Counted from the first letter of the stretch, positions 17,136 through 26,108 are shown. The stretch is DNA of 64,000 bases from Bacteroidales bacterium (GCA_004557385.1 SFEA01000003.1:1-64000), one strand, 5' to 3'. Notes: generated by a model from the letters alone, not told the origin. Numbers and translations are program-made.

Positions 17136-18293
17136 TTATTTAAGCAATGCTTCGGCTAATGAGCGAGCATCTTGGTTTGTTGAAACATAATCTTCATAGC
17201 TTGGCGAAGCAATATAGTCGACCTTCGACAAACAATTCTCCACCAATTGCGCTATGCCATTGAAAGATATTTTACCCTTTAGGAAAGCATCCACGGCAAT
17301 CTCGTTGGCTGCATTCAAAACACAAGGCACATTTCCGCCTGCCTTTGCAGCTTCATAGGCGAGTTGGAGCATAGGGAATTTTTCATAATCAGGCTTTTCG
17401 AATGTCAAGTTAACATAGTCTGACACACTCATTCGCTGCTTGTCGGAATACAACCTTTCGGGGAAGCCCAATGCGTAACGAATGGGGATGCGCATATCCG
17501 GCAAGCCCAACTGTGCTTTCACCGAACCATCAATGAATTCAACCATTGAGTGAACAATCGATTGTGGATGAACAACTACCTCAATTTTGTCAAGGTCGAT
17601 GCCAAACAGCCATTTGGCCTCCATCACCTCAAAACCCTTATTCATCATGGTGGCGCTGTCGATAGTGATTTTTGCGCCCATATTCCAATTCGGGTGTCGC
17701 AAAGCATCTTCCTTTGTGACGTGTGCAAGTTCTTCTTTGGTCTTTGTACGGAACGGACCGCCCGATGCAGTGAGAATCAGTTTGTATATGTCGTCGTGTT
17801 TCTCACCGGCAAGACATTGCCAAATAGCGCCGTGTTCCGAATCGACAGGATAAAGCTTCGAATCAGAGTTCTTAAGCAGTCTGGTAATCAAATCGCCTGC
17901 CACCACCAAAGTTTCTTTGTTGGCTAAAGCTATATTTTTGCCGTGCTTTATGGCATTGATTGTTGGCGAGAGACCCGCATAACCCACCATGGCAGTTACC
18001 ACAGTGTGTATTTCGGGGTCGTTCATGGCATCGGTGATTGCTACAGCACCAGCAAGCACCTTGGTGTTAATATCTGCCAAGGCATTGCGAACCGATTCAT
18101 AATACTTTTTGTCGGCAATAATCACATATTTCGGCAGATATTTGCGAGCCTGCTCTACAAGCAAATCCACGCTTGAATTTGCCGTTAACAGGTAAGGAGT
18201 AAATTTGTCGGGGTATTCTGAGATAATGTCGAGCGTTTGTCGTCCTATCGACCCCGTACTGCCCAATATGGCTATATTAATTTTTTGTTCCAC
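17136..18293 (-). CDS. dxr: 1-deoxy-D-xylulose 5-phosphate reductoisomerase
   Basis: A 385-residue enzyme of the MEP isoprenoid pathway that converts DXP to MEP with NADPH. It shows the dinucleotide motif ILGSTGSIGRQTLDII, ALANKETLVVAGDLI, the metal/substrate site YPVDSEHGAIWQCL, LTASGGPF, and TIDSATMMNKGFEVMEAKWLF. Length is normal. The start codon is GTG at 18293; no ATG lies upstream in frame close to the domain. It sits 26 bases after mlaF and just before rseP, probably one transcript from mlaE onward. Confidence 0.97.
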   Translation of the reverse strand: MEQKINIAILGSTGSIGRQTLDIISEYPDKFTPYLLTANSSVDLLVEQARKYLPKYVIIADKKYYESVRNALADINTKVLAGAVAITDAMNDPEIHTVVTAMVGYAGLSPTINAIKHGKNIALANKETLVVAGDLITRLLKNSDSKLYPVDSEHGAIWQCLAGEKHDDIYKLILTASGGPFRTKTKEELAHVTKEDALRHPNWNMGAKITIDSATMMNKGFEVMEAKWLFGIDLDKIEVVVHPQSIVHSMVEFIDGSVKAQLGLPDMRIPIRYALGFPERLYSDKQRMSVSDYVNLTFEKPDYEKFPMLQLAYEAAKAGGNVPCVLNAANEIAVDAFLKGKISFNGIAQLVENCLSKVDYIASPSYEDYVSTNQDARSLAEALLK

Positions 18294-18319
18294 AATGTCG
18301 TGTAATATATATAGTTTCG

Positions 18320-19090
18320 TTATTTGTCGTTGGTTAAACTGACGTATTTCTTCACTTTTTTGAACAAATCGTTGGCAAACACAAAATCGTTTAATACTTC
18401 GTTGTCACTATCGTACACCTCATCTTTGTTTCCGTTCCAACACAAATGACCCTTGTTCAAGAAAATAATGTTTTCGCCAATGCCCAAAACCGAGTTCATG
18501 TCGTGAGTGTTGATAACGGTTGTAATGCCATATTCATGAGTGATGTCGCTAAGCAATTCGTCGATAAGAATTGATGTTTTCGGGTCAAGACCCGAGTTCG
18601 GCTCATCGCAAAACAAGTAGCGCGGATTCAATGCAATGGCACGCGCAATGGCAACACGCTTCTGCATACCGCCACTGATTTCCGATGGATATTTGTTGTC
18701 GGCATCCTTCAGGTTAACACGCTTGATGCAAAAATGCGCTCTCTCGAGCTGCTCTTCATGGCTCATGTTAGAAAACATTTTCAACGGAAACATCACGTTG
18801 CCAAGCACGGTTTCGCTGTCGAACAATGCAGAGCCCTGAAACAGCATACCAATCTCTTTGCGCAGCTCCTTGCGTTGCTTGCCATCCATAGCAAGTAAAT
18901 CTCTGCCATCGTAAAGAATCTCTCCCGAATCGGGAGTATGCAAGCCCACAAGGCTCTTCATCAACACGGTCTTACCCGAGCCGCTCTGTCCAATTATCAA
19001 ATTAGTCACGCCATCCTTAAACACCGCGTCGATGCCATGAAGGATTGTTTTGTCATCAAACGACTTGCGCACATTCTTAACTTCTATCAT
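18320..19090 (-). CDS. mlaF: MlaF-like ABC transporter ATPase
   Basis: A 256-residue ABC ATPase of the phospholipid-trafficking (Mla/MCE) type. Walker A is GQSGSGKTVL, the signature ISGGMQKRVAIARAIAL and Walker B LFCDEPNSGLD; NTHDMNSV is the switch His. The family-typical SGLDPKTSILIDELL segment distinguishes it from importer ATPases. It pairs with the MlaE permease, whose stop is 1 base upstream. MlaFE normally works with the MCE protein MlaD, but no mlaD lies in this operon. The lipid cargo is inferred from the family. Confidence 0.93.
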   Translation of the reverse strand: MIEVKNVRKSFDDKTILHGIDAVFKDGVTNLIIGQSGSGKTVLMKSLVGLHTPDSGEILYDGRDLLAMDGKQRKELRKEIGMLFQGSALFDSETVLGNVMFPLKMFSNMSHEEQLERAHFCIKRVNLKDADNKYPSEISGGMQKRVAIARAIALNPRYLFCDEPNSGLDPKTSILIDELLSDITHEYGITTVINTHDMNSVLGIGENIIFLNKGHLCWNGNKDEVYDSDNEVLNDFVFANDLFKKVKKYVSLTNDK

Positions 19091-19091
19091 A

Positions 19092-19838
19092 TCACTGCAA
19101 CATTACTTTAGTGCAAACAACATCCATTAACAAAATCAAAATACTGCTGGTTACTACAGCATGCGTGCTTGCCGTACCCACCTGCAACGCACCGCCTTCT
19201 ACATAATATCCGTAGTACGACGAAACGCTGCTAATGATAAACGCAAATATCAACGATTTGATTAACGCATACCATACATACCACTCATTAAACATTGTCT
19301 GCAACCCGTAGATATACACATCCACCGACACCATGCCAGTGATTATACATATCAAATAACCGCCAAATAGGCTGGTAACCATGCAAAAGATTACAAGAAC
19401 AGGGATATATGACACAAATGCAGCAATCTTGGGCAGCACCAGGAAATTAGCCGAGTTGATGCCCATAATCTCCAACGCATCAATTTGTTCGGTAACACGC
19501 ATTGTACCAATTTCCGACGCTATGTTACTACCCACCTTGCCCGACAATATCAAGCACAAAATTGAAGATGAAAACTCCAACAGAATAATTTCGCGAGTGG
19601 TTAAGCCAATTGCATATTTTGGAAGAAGGGGAGATGTGATGTTTAACTTCATCTGTATTGTGCAGACAGCACCAATAAACACCGAAACAATCAACACAAG
19701 CGGAATTGAATCGATGCCCAAGCGAAGAATCTCCTGTACATACCTACGGAAAAACTCTCTCCATTTATCAGGCATACTGAAACACTTCCAAATGAAGATG
19801 CAGTATTTTCCAAAAGCATTCAACGATTTCTTAATCAT
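19092..19838 (-). CDS. mlaE: MlaE-like ABC permease
   Basis: A 248-residue integral membrane protein with five to six hydrophobic helices. It has the MlaE-family motif set: MPDKWREFFRRYVQEILRLGIDSIPLV, GLTTREIILLEFSSSILCLILSGKVGSNIASEIGTMRVTEQIDALEIMGIN, and a C-terminal segment ending near VVTSSILILLMDVVCTKVML. The Glu-rich EIGTMRVTEQIDALE loop is the coupling helix to MlaF. It is the first gene of a probable mlaE-mlaF-dxr-rseP transcript, with a -7 element 35 bases upstream. Confidence 0.93.
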   Translation of the reverse strand: MIKKSLNAFGKYCIFIWKCFSMPDKWREFFRRYVQEILRLGIDSIPLVLIVSVFIGAVCTIQMKLNITSPLLPKYAIGLTTREIILLEFSSSILCLILSGKVGSNIASEIGTMRVTEQIDALEIMGINSANFLVLPKIAAFVSYIPVLVIFCMVTSLFGGYLICIITGMVSVDVYIYGLQTMFNEWYVWYALIKSLIFAFIISSVSSYYGYYVEGGALQVGTASTHAVVTSSILILLMDVVCTKVMLQ

Positions 19839-19872
19839 ATATAATGTAATTACATTTTGTTTTTACAATTCG

Positions 19873-19880
19873 CAAAGATA
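19873..19880 (-). promoter_or_regulatory. -7 element for mlaE
   Basis: Reads TATCTTTG on the minus strand, 35 bases before the mlaE start. A candidate TTG is 17 bases farther, shorter than the usual 19-20, so confidence is moderate. Confidence 0.4.
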
Positions 19881-19990
19881 GTTAAAATAGAGTCAACCAA
19901 AAAGAAAGTTAATTGTTTTTTGGCTTTATACACTTCTATTTATGTTTTATTAAATAATGTACATCAACTAAACCATACACACTTAGGCAA

Positions 19991-22000
19991 TTAGTCGGAA
20001 ATCATTGCAAGGAATTCATCCTCATTGATGATTTTTATGCCCAATGCATTGGCTTTCTCGAGTTTTGCGGGTCCCATATTCTCACCGGCAAGCACAAAAT
20101 CGGTGTTTTTTGATATCGACCCCACATTTTTGCCGCCATTATGTTCAATCAACATCTTATACTCGTCGCGCGAGTGTTTGGCGAACACACCACTAATCAC
20201 GATTTTCTTGCCGTCAAGCTTGTTGCTCAAATTAGATGATTGACTAACCTTCGACTCAAATTGCACACCCGCATCCTTAAGGCGACGAATGATTTCCTGA
20301 TTCAGTTCGTCGGCGAAATATTCTATTATACTGTCGGCAATGATTGGACCCACCTCATTAATCGACGCCAAATCCTCTGCTTTCATTGCCATCAGGTTGT
20401 CAATCGAGCCGCTTGCTCTTGCCAAAATCTTTGCAGTGGTTTCACCCACATTGGGTATCGACAATGCAAAAACAACTTTCTCGTATGGCACTTCGAGCGA
20501 CTTCTTTATGCCATTCACAATTCGTTCTGCCGATTTGATGCCCAAGCGGTCAATCATCAACAAATCTTCAACACGAAGGTCGTAGAGGTCGGCTATATTT
20601 TCAACCAACCCGTAATCATAAAGGTCCTTAGCCATTTCTTCTCCTATGCCGTCGATGTCCATCATGTGCCTTCCCACAAAGTGTTCAATGCGCCCGGCAA
20701 TCTGTGGGGGACAGTGATATTTGTTCGGACAAACCCAAGCAGCTTCACCCTCAATTCTCACCAATGGCGTACCACAAGCAGGGCAATGTGTTACGAATTT
20801 AACAGGCACAGCATCGCTTTGGCGCATCTTATTGTTGACACCAACAATCTTAGGTATTATCTCGCCACCTTTTTCAACGTATAGCATATCACCCGTGTGA
20901 ATATCCAGCGATTCAATGATATCGGCATTATGCAGCGATGCCCTTTTCACAATTGTGCCCGACAACAAAACGGGCGACAAATTCGCTACAGGAGTAATAA
21001 CTCCGGTTCTGCCTACTTCCCACGAAACACTTTGCAGCTTAGTACACTCACGCTCAGGGGCGAACTTGTAGGCAATGGCCCAACGAGGCGACTTTGCAGT
21101 AAATCCGAGTTCCTGCTGTTGGGCAAGGTCGTTTATCTTAAACACCAGCCCGTCGGTGGCAACAGGCAACTTCTTCCGCTCGACGTCCCAATATGTTATG
21201 AATCTATGAACCTCATCAATCGAGTGCAACACAGTCATTTGCGGCGACACCTTAAGTCCCCATTCGCCCACAGCCTTCATATTGCGATAGTGGTCGGGAT
21301 AGGGTAGTGATTCACCTAACAAGAAATAAAACACCGCATCAAGTCCCCGTCGCGCCACCTCGCTTGACTTTTGCAGCTTGAGAGTGCCGGCTGCTGCATT
21401 ACGGGGATTGGCAAACAAAGGTTCTTCATTAAACTGCCGCTCTCGGTTAAGCTGCTCGAAGTTTGCCCACGGCAACAGCACCTCGCCACGAACCTCAAAC
21501 TTGTCAGGCCAATTGCCAGGATTCAGTTGCAACGGGATACTGCGAATGGTGACAATATTATTTGTGACATCGTCGCCCTGAGTGCCATCGCCACGAGTAA
21601 CGGCTCTTACAAGCCTGCCGTGCTCGTATGTCAACGAAATTGATGTACCGTCGAACTTCAGCTCACCAACAATCTCACTCTTTTCGCCTCCTAATCCGTT
21701 TTGAGCTCTACGCAAAAAATCTTCTACTTCCTCAATGGAGTAGGAGTTGCCAAGCGACAACATAGGCCGCTCATGAACCACCTGCTTGAAGCCTTGCGTA
21801 ATATCGCTTCCAACGCGTTGAGTAGGAGAGTAGGGGTCGTAGAATTCAGGGTGCGCAGCCTCCAAATCTTGAAGTTTTCGCAACATTACGTCGAATTCCT
21901 TGTCGCTAATCGTTGGAGAATTGAGCACATAATAGTTGTAATTGTGCTCATTAAGCACTCTACGGAGCTGTTCAATTTGCTCTTTTACATTGCCATCCAT
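19991..22000 (-). CDS. ligA: NAD-dependent DNA ligase
   Basis: A 669-residue ligase that seals nicks using NAD. The domain order is complete: Ia domain with YNYYVLNSPTISDKEFD, adenylation domain with the nucleophile K115 in GELKFDGTSISL, OB-fold with GEIIPKIVGV, a four-Cys zinc site (CPACGTPL and CPNKYHCP), helix-hairpin-helix repeats (IDGIGEEMA, IPNVGETTA, INEVGPIIA) and a C-terminal BRCT domain ending LGIKIINEDEFLAMI. Nothing is missing. It is transcribed alone, with the GIY-YIG relic behind it on the same strand. Confidence 0.98.
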   Translation of the reverse strand: MDGNVKEQIEQLRRVLNEHNYNYYVLNSPTISDKEFDVMLRKLQDLEAAHPEFYDPYSPTQRVGSDITQGFKQVVHERPMLSLGNSYSIEEVEDFLRRAQNGLGGEKSEIVGELKFDGTSISLTYEHGRLVRAVTRGDGTQGDDVTNNIVTIRSIPLQLNPGNWPDKFEVRGEVLLPWANFEQLNRERQFNEEPLFANPRNAAAGTLKLQKSSEVARRGLDAVFYFLLGESLPYPDHYRNMKAVGEWGLKVSPQMTVLHSIDEVHRFITYWDVERKKLPVATDGLVFKINDLAQQQELGFTAKSPRWAIAYKFAPERECTKLQSVSWEVGRTGVITPVANLSPVLLSGTIVKRASLHNADIIESLDIHTGDMLYVEKGGEIIPKIVGVNNKMRQSDAVPVKFVTHCPACGTPLVRIEGEAAWVCPNKYHCPPQIAGRIEHFVGRHMMDIDGIGEEMAKDLYDYGLVENIADLYDLRVEDLLMIDRLGIKSAERIVNGIKKSLEVPYEKVVFALSIPNVGETTAKILARASGSIDNLMAMKAEDLASINEVGPIIADSIIEYFADELNQEIIRRLKDAGVQFESKVSQSSNLSNKLDGKKIVISGVFAKHSRDEYKMLIEHNGGKNVGSISKNTDFVLAGENMGPAKLEKANALGIKIINEDEFLAMISD

Positions 22001-22109
22001 AAGTATTGTTATATGTTTATTCTATTTAACAATGTAAAATTACAAAAAAATGGTCAACAAACACTCATCATGTAGCAAATAACATCAGACCTGCACTATT
22101 ATTGTCTTA

Positions 22110-22757
22110 TTATTCTTCAATAGCCGATTCAGACTCAAGCTCAATAGATTTTCGCAATTTATCTAAAGGAATACCTTTATAGGAAAAATACTTTGCACCT
22201 TGGTATGCACCAGAAACATTTCGAAATTCTTCTGGCATGAAAGTACCTACAAAAGGAGATAATTTATATATCCTCCCATCATATTCTATCGAATCATCAC
22301 TTGCAACTTTAACAACTAGATTTGTTGGTATAAAAGTAACATATTCGCCAATCTTCACATTTATCATACTGAATTTAAAGCGTCCACGCCTGTTTGCTTT
22401 TGAAGTGACTGAGTTCGAAACAGAATTATCATCATCGACAAATAATGGTTTATTATCTTTATATACAGTTACTTCAGCATCATCTATCAAATTCGCAATA
22501 TCATAAAAAATATCTAGGGCAACTTGAGGAGCTACGTTGAAAAACTCGCGGTTTTGACGAATTCTTAAATCAGAAAGCCTGTCTATATTTTTATGTACAA
22601 GTTTTTCTACCTCATTATACTTTGCAGTCTTAATTGTAGCAAATATCTCAAAAGGTAGGGGAACAGCCGTGTTATCCAATTCTTTAGAACGAACATCAAC
22701 AGGACGTGAACTCTTGCCAATTTTTACCCAATCTTCACGAAATTGTAGTCTTTCATG
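22110..22757 (-). pseudogene. GIY-YIG nuclease-family protein, 5'-truncated
   Basis: The open frame runs from just after a TGA at 22760-22758. It has no ATG, only a TTG at 22679. It reads QFREDWVKIGKSSRPVDVRSKELDNTAVPLPFEIF, which continues into the T5orf172/GIY-YIG pattern NREFFNVAPQVALDIF. After a basic linker come RRGRFKFSMINVKIGEYVTF and GAYQGAKYFSYKG, a C-terminal domain seen in Bacteroidota GIY-YIG proteins. The first strand carrying the GIY Tyr is absent; only the second half of the nuclease core (VKIG in place of YIG) survives. I therefore call it a relic. If the TTG start is used, a 189-residue protein lacking the nuclease motif could still be made. Confidence 0.75.
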
Positions 22758-23100
22758 TCAAATACAAGTAATAATAAAAAAAATCAGAGCAAATGTAAGA
22801 TTTAAAATATATAATTGCAAACATACTTAACAAAAGCTCATCAGAATATATAATTTTTCAGAAAAAGATATAATATGAAATCTACAATTCAACTCATAAA
22901 ATGATATTTTTATATTTCAGGAGACATTCCTGTCTACATAACAGGGCATTAGAATAATTTAAAATATTATATTTAGTATTGTTGTTTATTTTTAATATTT
23001 ATATTCATCTATTTAACATAATGTGAATTATATCTTTTTTTAAAATTAGTTCTTTTGAAGTAATTAATCAGTTGTTTTATACTATCTGCATTGTTTTAGT
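22758..23100. other. very AT-rich gene-free stretch
   Basis: About 340 bases of markedly A/T-rich sequence, unlike the surrounding coding DNA, with no convincing frame on either strand. It starts exactly where the GIY-YIG relic loses homology, so it is probably decayed or incoming DNA. No repeats or structured RNA were recognised. Confidence 0.6.
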
Positions 23101-23108
23101 TATCTTTG
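23101..23108 (+). promoter_or_regulatory. -7 element for the PG_1098-like gene
   Basis: TATCTTTG matches TAnnTTTG, 72 bases before the ATG. No TTG at standard distance. Confidence 0.4.
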
Positions 23109-23180
23109 TGGATGAAATTTTTCGGTTTGTGCAATTGTATTTAGTTTGCTTGCACATAAACGGAACAAAGATAAATAAAT

Positions 23181-24410
23181 ATGGAACTAGTTGTAATTGC
23201 TTCCCACATTGTGAATGACAATTTTTTTGAATACGTTCGTAACAATCTTGATTGCAATGATTGCACTCGGCTGTTGCTTCGTAGTGAGCACGTTGACTTT
23301 GACAAGGGTTTTGCAATTCAACAGATTGAATGTCGCAAACGATTCAATAGTAAACTGCCGGAATTACTTTCAAATCTTCGCTTCCTATTTCCACAAAAAA
23401 TAAGCGGCGAACAATGCACTCACCAAGATGTTGCAAAATTGCACGCCGACCTATTTAGCGCCACCGACAATGTTCTTGATATGACTATGGGACTTGGAGT
23501 GGACAGTTTTTACATTTCACGAAAAGTGAATTCGGTCATCGGCATCGAACTAAATGAAGAAATTGCAGAAATATCGAAATTCAACTATTCCGAAATGGCA
23601 CCGAACTTGCGTGTGATTAACGCCAACTCGGTTGATTATATCCGAAACTGCCGCAACCGATATTCTGCCGTATTCATTGACCCCGCCAGACGCGACACCT
23701 CCGGAAAACGAACTTATGGATTTCACGACTGCACTCCCGATGTAATTGATTTGCTGACAGATATCAAAAAAATCACACATAGGCTTGTAATCAAAGCATC
23801 TCCGATGCTTGATATTTCCCAATCAATCAAGGAGTTAAGGCATATCAAAGATATATGGGTAATTGCAAAAAAAAACAGTTGCAAGGAGTTGCTTTTCGAC
23901 CTTGATTTATCGCAAGAATCTGACGAAATAGGCATTACAATTCATACTATCAACTTCGATACCACAATTCAACGGTTCGACATACCGTTAAGTAGCATTT
24001 GCCAAAATGCGCCAGTCAAAACCTACCCTACCATAGAATCCAACCGGTTTTTGCTTGAACCAAATGCTTCCATAATGAAAAGCGGAATGACCAATTATCT
24101 TTATGAAGAGTTCGGAGAAATAGCAAAGATTGACGTATGTTCGCATCTGTTTATTGCCGACCACTACATTAAAGGTTTCCCCGGGCGGCAATTTGTGATT
24201 GAACAAGTTATCCCATTCAAAGACAAATACTTAAAGCCCTTGAAAAGCCTAAAGACATTAAATGTTTCAACCCGTAATTTCCGTCTCACTGCCGAACAAC
24301 TAAAAGCCCGGCTTGGAGTGAAAGACGGCGGAGAAAAATACTTGTTTGGCACTACCACCCACAATGGACAGATGGTGCTGATTCTTTGCCGAAAAGTGCC
24401 CGAGCAATAA
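23181..24410 (+). CDS. class I SAM methyltransferase with THUMP-like C-terminus (PG_1098 type)
   Basis: A 409-residue protein. After an N-terminal helical segment, the Rossmann methyltransferase core starts at NVLDMTMGLGVDSFYIS (SAM-binding motif I), followed by VIGIELNEEIAE and the motif AVFIDPARRDTSGKRTYGF. A ferredoxin-like region and a THUMP-like domain (ETLNVSTRNFRLTAEQLKARLGVKDGGEKYLFG region) close it. This architecture is shared by Bacteroidota proteins of the PG_1098 type. The substrate is unknown, probably RNA because of the THUMP-like fold. It converges with smpB, 20 bases apart. Confidence 0.85.
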   Translation: MELVVIASHIVNDNFFEYVRNNLDCNDCTRLLLRSEHVDFDKGFAIQQIECRKRFNSKLPELLSNLRFLFPQKISGEQCTHQDVAKLHADLFSATDNVLDMTMGLGVDSFYISRKVNSVIGIELNEEIAEISKFNYSEMAPNLRVINANSVDYIRNCRNRYSAVFIDPARRDTSGKRTYGFHDCTPDVIDLLTDIKKITHRLVIKASPMLDISQSIKELRHIKDIWVIAKKNSCKELLFDLDLSQESDEIGITIHTINFDTTIQRFDIPLSSICQNAPVKTYPTIESNRFLLEPNASIMKSGMTNYLYEEFGEIAKIDVCSHLFIADHYIKGFPGRQFVIEQVIPFKDKYLKPLKSLKTLNVSTRNFRLTAEQLKARLGVKDGGEKYLFGTTTHNGQMVLILCRKVPEQ

Positions 24411-24430
24411 GCCAAACACTGCCTTCTGCC

Positions 24431-24883
24431 CTACTTCTTCATCAGTCGTGCCAGCATACGCTTGTCTTCTTTCTCTTTGATTGACTGACGTTTATCGTAT
24501 TCTTTTTTACCCTTTGCTATAGCTACTACCACTTTAGCCAAGCCCTTTTCGCTAATGAATACGCGAAGCGGAATAAGCGAAAATCCACTTTGCTGATTGT
24601 ATTTGTGCATCTCGGCAATTTCCTTCTTGTTCAGTAGTAATTTGCGGTCGCGACGGACATTATGATTGTTGTAACTGCCAAAAAAATATTCGGCAACATA
24701 CATATTCTTAAGCCACACCTCACCATTTTCGATATAGCAGAAAGTGTCAACAAGACTCGCCTTTCCCAAACGTATCGATTTAATTTCTGTGCCTGTAAGC
24801 ACGATGCCCGCAGTGAAAGTTTCTACAATTTCATAATCGAAAGTAGCTCTGCGATTTTTTATATTGATGTTGTTATTTCCCAT
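24431..24883 (-). CDS. smpB: SsrA-binding protein SmpB
   Basis: A 150-residue partner of tmRNA for rescue of stalled ribosomes. It shows the OB-fold start NRRATFDYEIVETFTAGIVLTGTEIKSIRLGKASLVD, the NNHNVRRDRKLLLNKKEI segment, and a basic C-terminal tail with KGKKEYDKRQSIKEKEDKR that enters the decoding centre. Length is normal. No ssrA gene was seen nearby. It lies 17 bases after the Yip1-like gene on the same strand. Confidence 0.97.
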   Translation of the reverse strand: MGNNNINIKNRRATFDYEIVETFTAGIVLTGTEIKSIRLGKASLVDTFCYIENGEVWLKNMYVAEYFFGSYNNHNVRRDRKLLLNKKEIAEMHKYNQQSGFSLIPLRVFISEKGLAKVVVAIAKGKKEYDKRQSIKEKEDKRMLARLMKK

Positions 24884-24900
24884 TGATGTATATACATTAT

Positions 24901-25443
24901 TTAATTAGCCACCGGAATTATCAGCCCTAAAACATAATTAATTGCCACCGGAATTATCAACACCGATAGCGTGGCCACAGTAACGAAAAACACCGGCTTT
25001 TCCTTATAATTGATATAATCCAACCCTCTAAACAAAATAAATGCCACATACAGCTTAAGGAACTCCAAGATGGTGAAGTGCGACGGAAGCATATTGGAAA
25101 CAATGTTTATCAGCACCAAATACTCCAGTGCAAAAATAATGAGGTTATCAAGTCGGTTCTTGGCATCCTGCGTGTCGCCTGGCGATATGAAATTCATAAT
25201 CATGCTGCTGATGTAGAATGTGAAAAAATAAGCAGCAAATGCAATAATAGCGTTAATCACCGCAATTGTCAAGGTGCAGCTGCCAAAAAACATCTCAAAC
25301 ATCGTCGACACTGCAAGCACAGCCAATGTGGGGAAATACACTTTCCCCTGGAGCACCTTTGTGGGAATGCTCAAACGACCTATCTTCTCCCATCCTACCG
25401 ATGGAGAAACAATCATTAGCAATGTGTTAGCGAACAAACTCAT
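24901..25443 (-). CDS. Yip1-family-like integral membrane protein
   Basis: A 180-residue protein with five predicted membrane helices and the N-terminal pattern of bacterial Yip1-domain proteins (LLMIVSPSVGWEKI). The function of this family in bacteria is unknown. The C-terminus carries a short in-frame duplication: LIIPVA occurs twice, at about residues 163 and 174. It matches a 16-bp direct repeat in the DNA at 24907-24922 and 24944-24959. It is transcribed toward smpB and has its own -7 element. Confidence 0.7.
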   Translation of the reverse strand: MSLFANTLLMIVSPSVGWEKIGRLSIPTKVLQGKVYFPTLAVLAVSTMFEMFFGSCTLTIAVINAIIAFAAYFFTFYISSMIMNFISPGDTQDAKNRLDNLIIFALEYLVLINIVSNMLPSHFTILEFLKLYVAFILFRGLDYINYKEKPVFFVTVATLSVLIIPVAINYVLGLIIPVAN

Positions 25444-25471
25444 ACAAATTTTCTGATTTTATTTTGCACTG

Positions 25472-25479
25472 CAAAATTA
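25472..25479 (-). promoter_or_regulatory. -7 element for the Yip1-like gene and smpB
   Basis: Reads TAATTTTG on the minus strand, 28 bases before the start codon. No well-spaced TTG. Confidence 0.4.
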
Positions 25480-25617
25480 CTCATAATTGACAAATAAAAC
25501 GAACTAATTAGAGCCTCATCAGTCAAAATTTTTCGGAAAATCACATGGTGCCAGCTCTATTCAACTCATTTTTAGCATATTTTTTTAAAAATAGCACAAC
25601 TAATACAGAATAAAATT

Positions 25618-25647
25618 TTGCCATGAAAATAAAAATTGCTAACTTTG
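25618..25647 (+). promoter_or_regulatory. promoter of rpsF-rpsR-rplI
   Basis: TTG (25618-25620), a 19-base spacer and TAACTTTG (25640-25647) are a textbook Bacteroidota promoter. Transcription should begin near 25654, giving a leader of about 80 bases. Confidence 0.75.
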
Positions 25648-25651
25648 CACC

Positions 25652-25694
25652 GCTTTTGTGCGCTGCGGCATTAGAAAAGCCATTCGGCAAAAGC
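25652..25694 (+). promoter_or_regulatory. candidate structured leader of the bS6-bS18 operon
   Basis: A closing stem GCTTTTG/CAAAAGC (25652-25658 with 25688-25694) surrounds an inner GGC/GCC helix (25667-25669 with 25679-25681) and asymmetric internal loops. bS6:bS18 bind their own mRNA leaders in several phyla, so position and shape suggest autoregulation. The CCG loop expected of the described motif was not clearly placed, so this is an inference. Confidence 0.4.
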
Positions 25695-25736
25695 AGTTTT
25701 ATACAAATATAAAAAATTTTTAATTCAAAAAAAATT

Positions 25737-26090
25737 ATGAATCATTACGAAACCGTTTTCATTTTAACTCCCGTTTTGTCTGATGCACAGATGAAGGAAG
25801 CGGTAGAAAAATTCAAGGCAGTTCTCACCAAGAACGGTGCAGAAATTGTCAATGAAGAAAACTGGGGCCTGCGCAAGCTCGCTTATCCAATTCAACACAA
25901 ATCTACCGGATTTTACACTCTCATTGAGTTTGACGGCGAACCAACAATTGTAAAGCAACTCGAAACTGCTTTCCGTCGTGACGAGAAAGTACTTCGTTTC
26001 TTGGTATTCCGTCTTGACAAGAATGCAGCTGAATACGCCGCTAAGAGACGCAGCCTGAAGTCTGCTGCAAAAGCAACTACTAACGAATAA
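25737..26090 (+). CDS. rpsF: 30S ribosomal protein bS6
   Basis: A 117-residue small-subunit protein that pairs with bS18 on the platform. It shows MNHYETVFILTPVLSD, the GAEIVNEENWGLRKLAYPIQHKSTGFYTLIEFDG core and RRDEKVLRFLVFRLD. A short basic C-terminal tail extends beyond the core. The sequence before its ATG is A-rich with no Shine-Dalgarno, in contrast to the next gene. First of three ribosomal genes in one operon. Confidence 0.98.
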   Translation: MNHYETVFILTPVLSDAQMKEAVEKFKAVLTKNGAEIVNEENWGLRKLAYPIQHKSTGFYTLIEFDGEPTIVKQLETAFRRDEKVLRFLVFRLDKNAAEYAAKRRSLKSAAKATTNE

Positions 26091-26095
26091 TTTTT

Positions 26096-26101
26096 AGGAG
26101 G
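26096..26101 (+). promoter_or_regulatory. strong Shine-Dalgarno before rpsR
   Basis: AGGAGG lies 7 bases before the rpsR ATG, the full complement of the 16S anti-Shine-Dalgarno. Most genes here have none. In Bacteroidota the anti-SD is held by bS21, bS18 and bS6, and strong SDs before bS21 and/or bS18 genes are proposed to let these proteins control their own synthesis. Confidence 0.85.
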
Positions 26102-26108
26102 AAAAAAC

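Noticed and set aside
22740..22757. ATG frame MKDYNFVKIG upstream of the GIY-YIG relic
   Set aside because: It ends after ten codons. The resemblance of VKIG to the true frame is an effect of a one-base shift.
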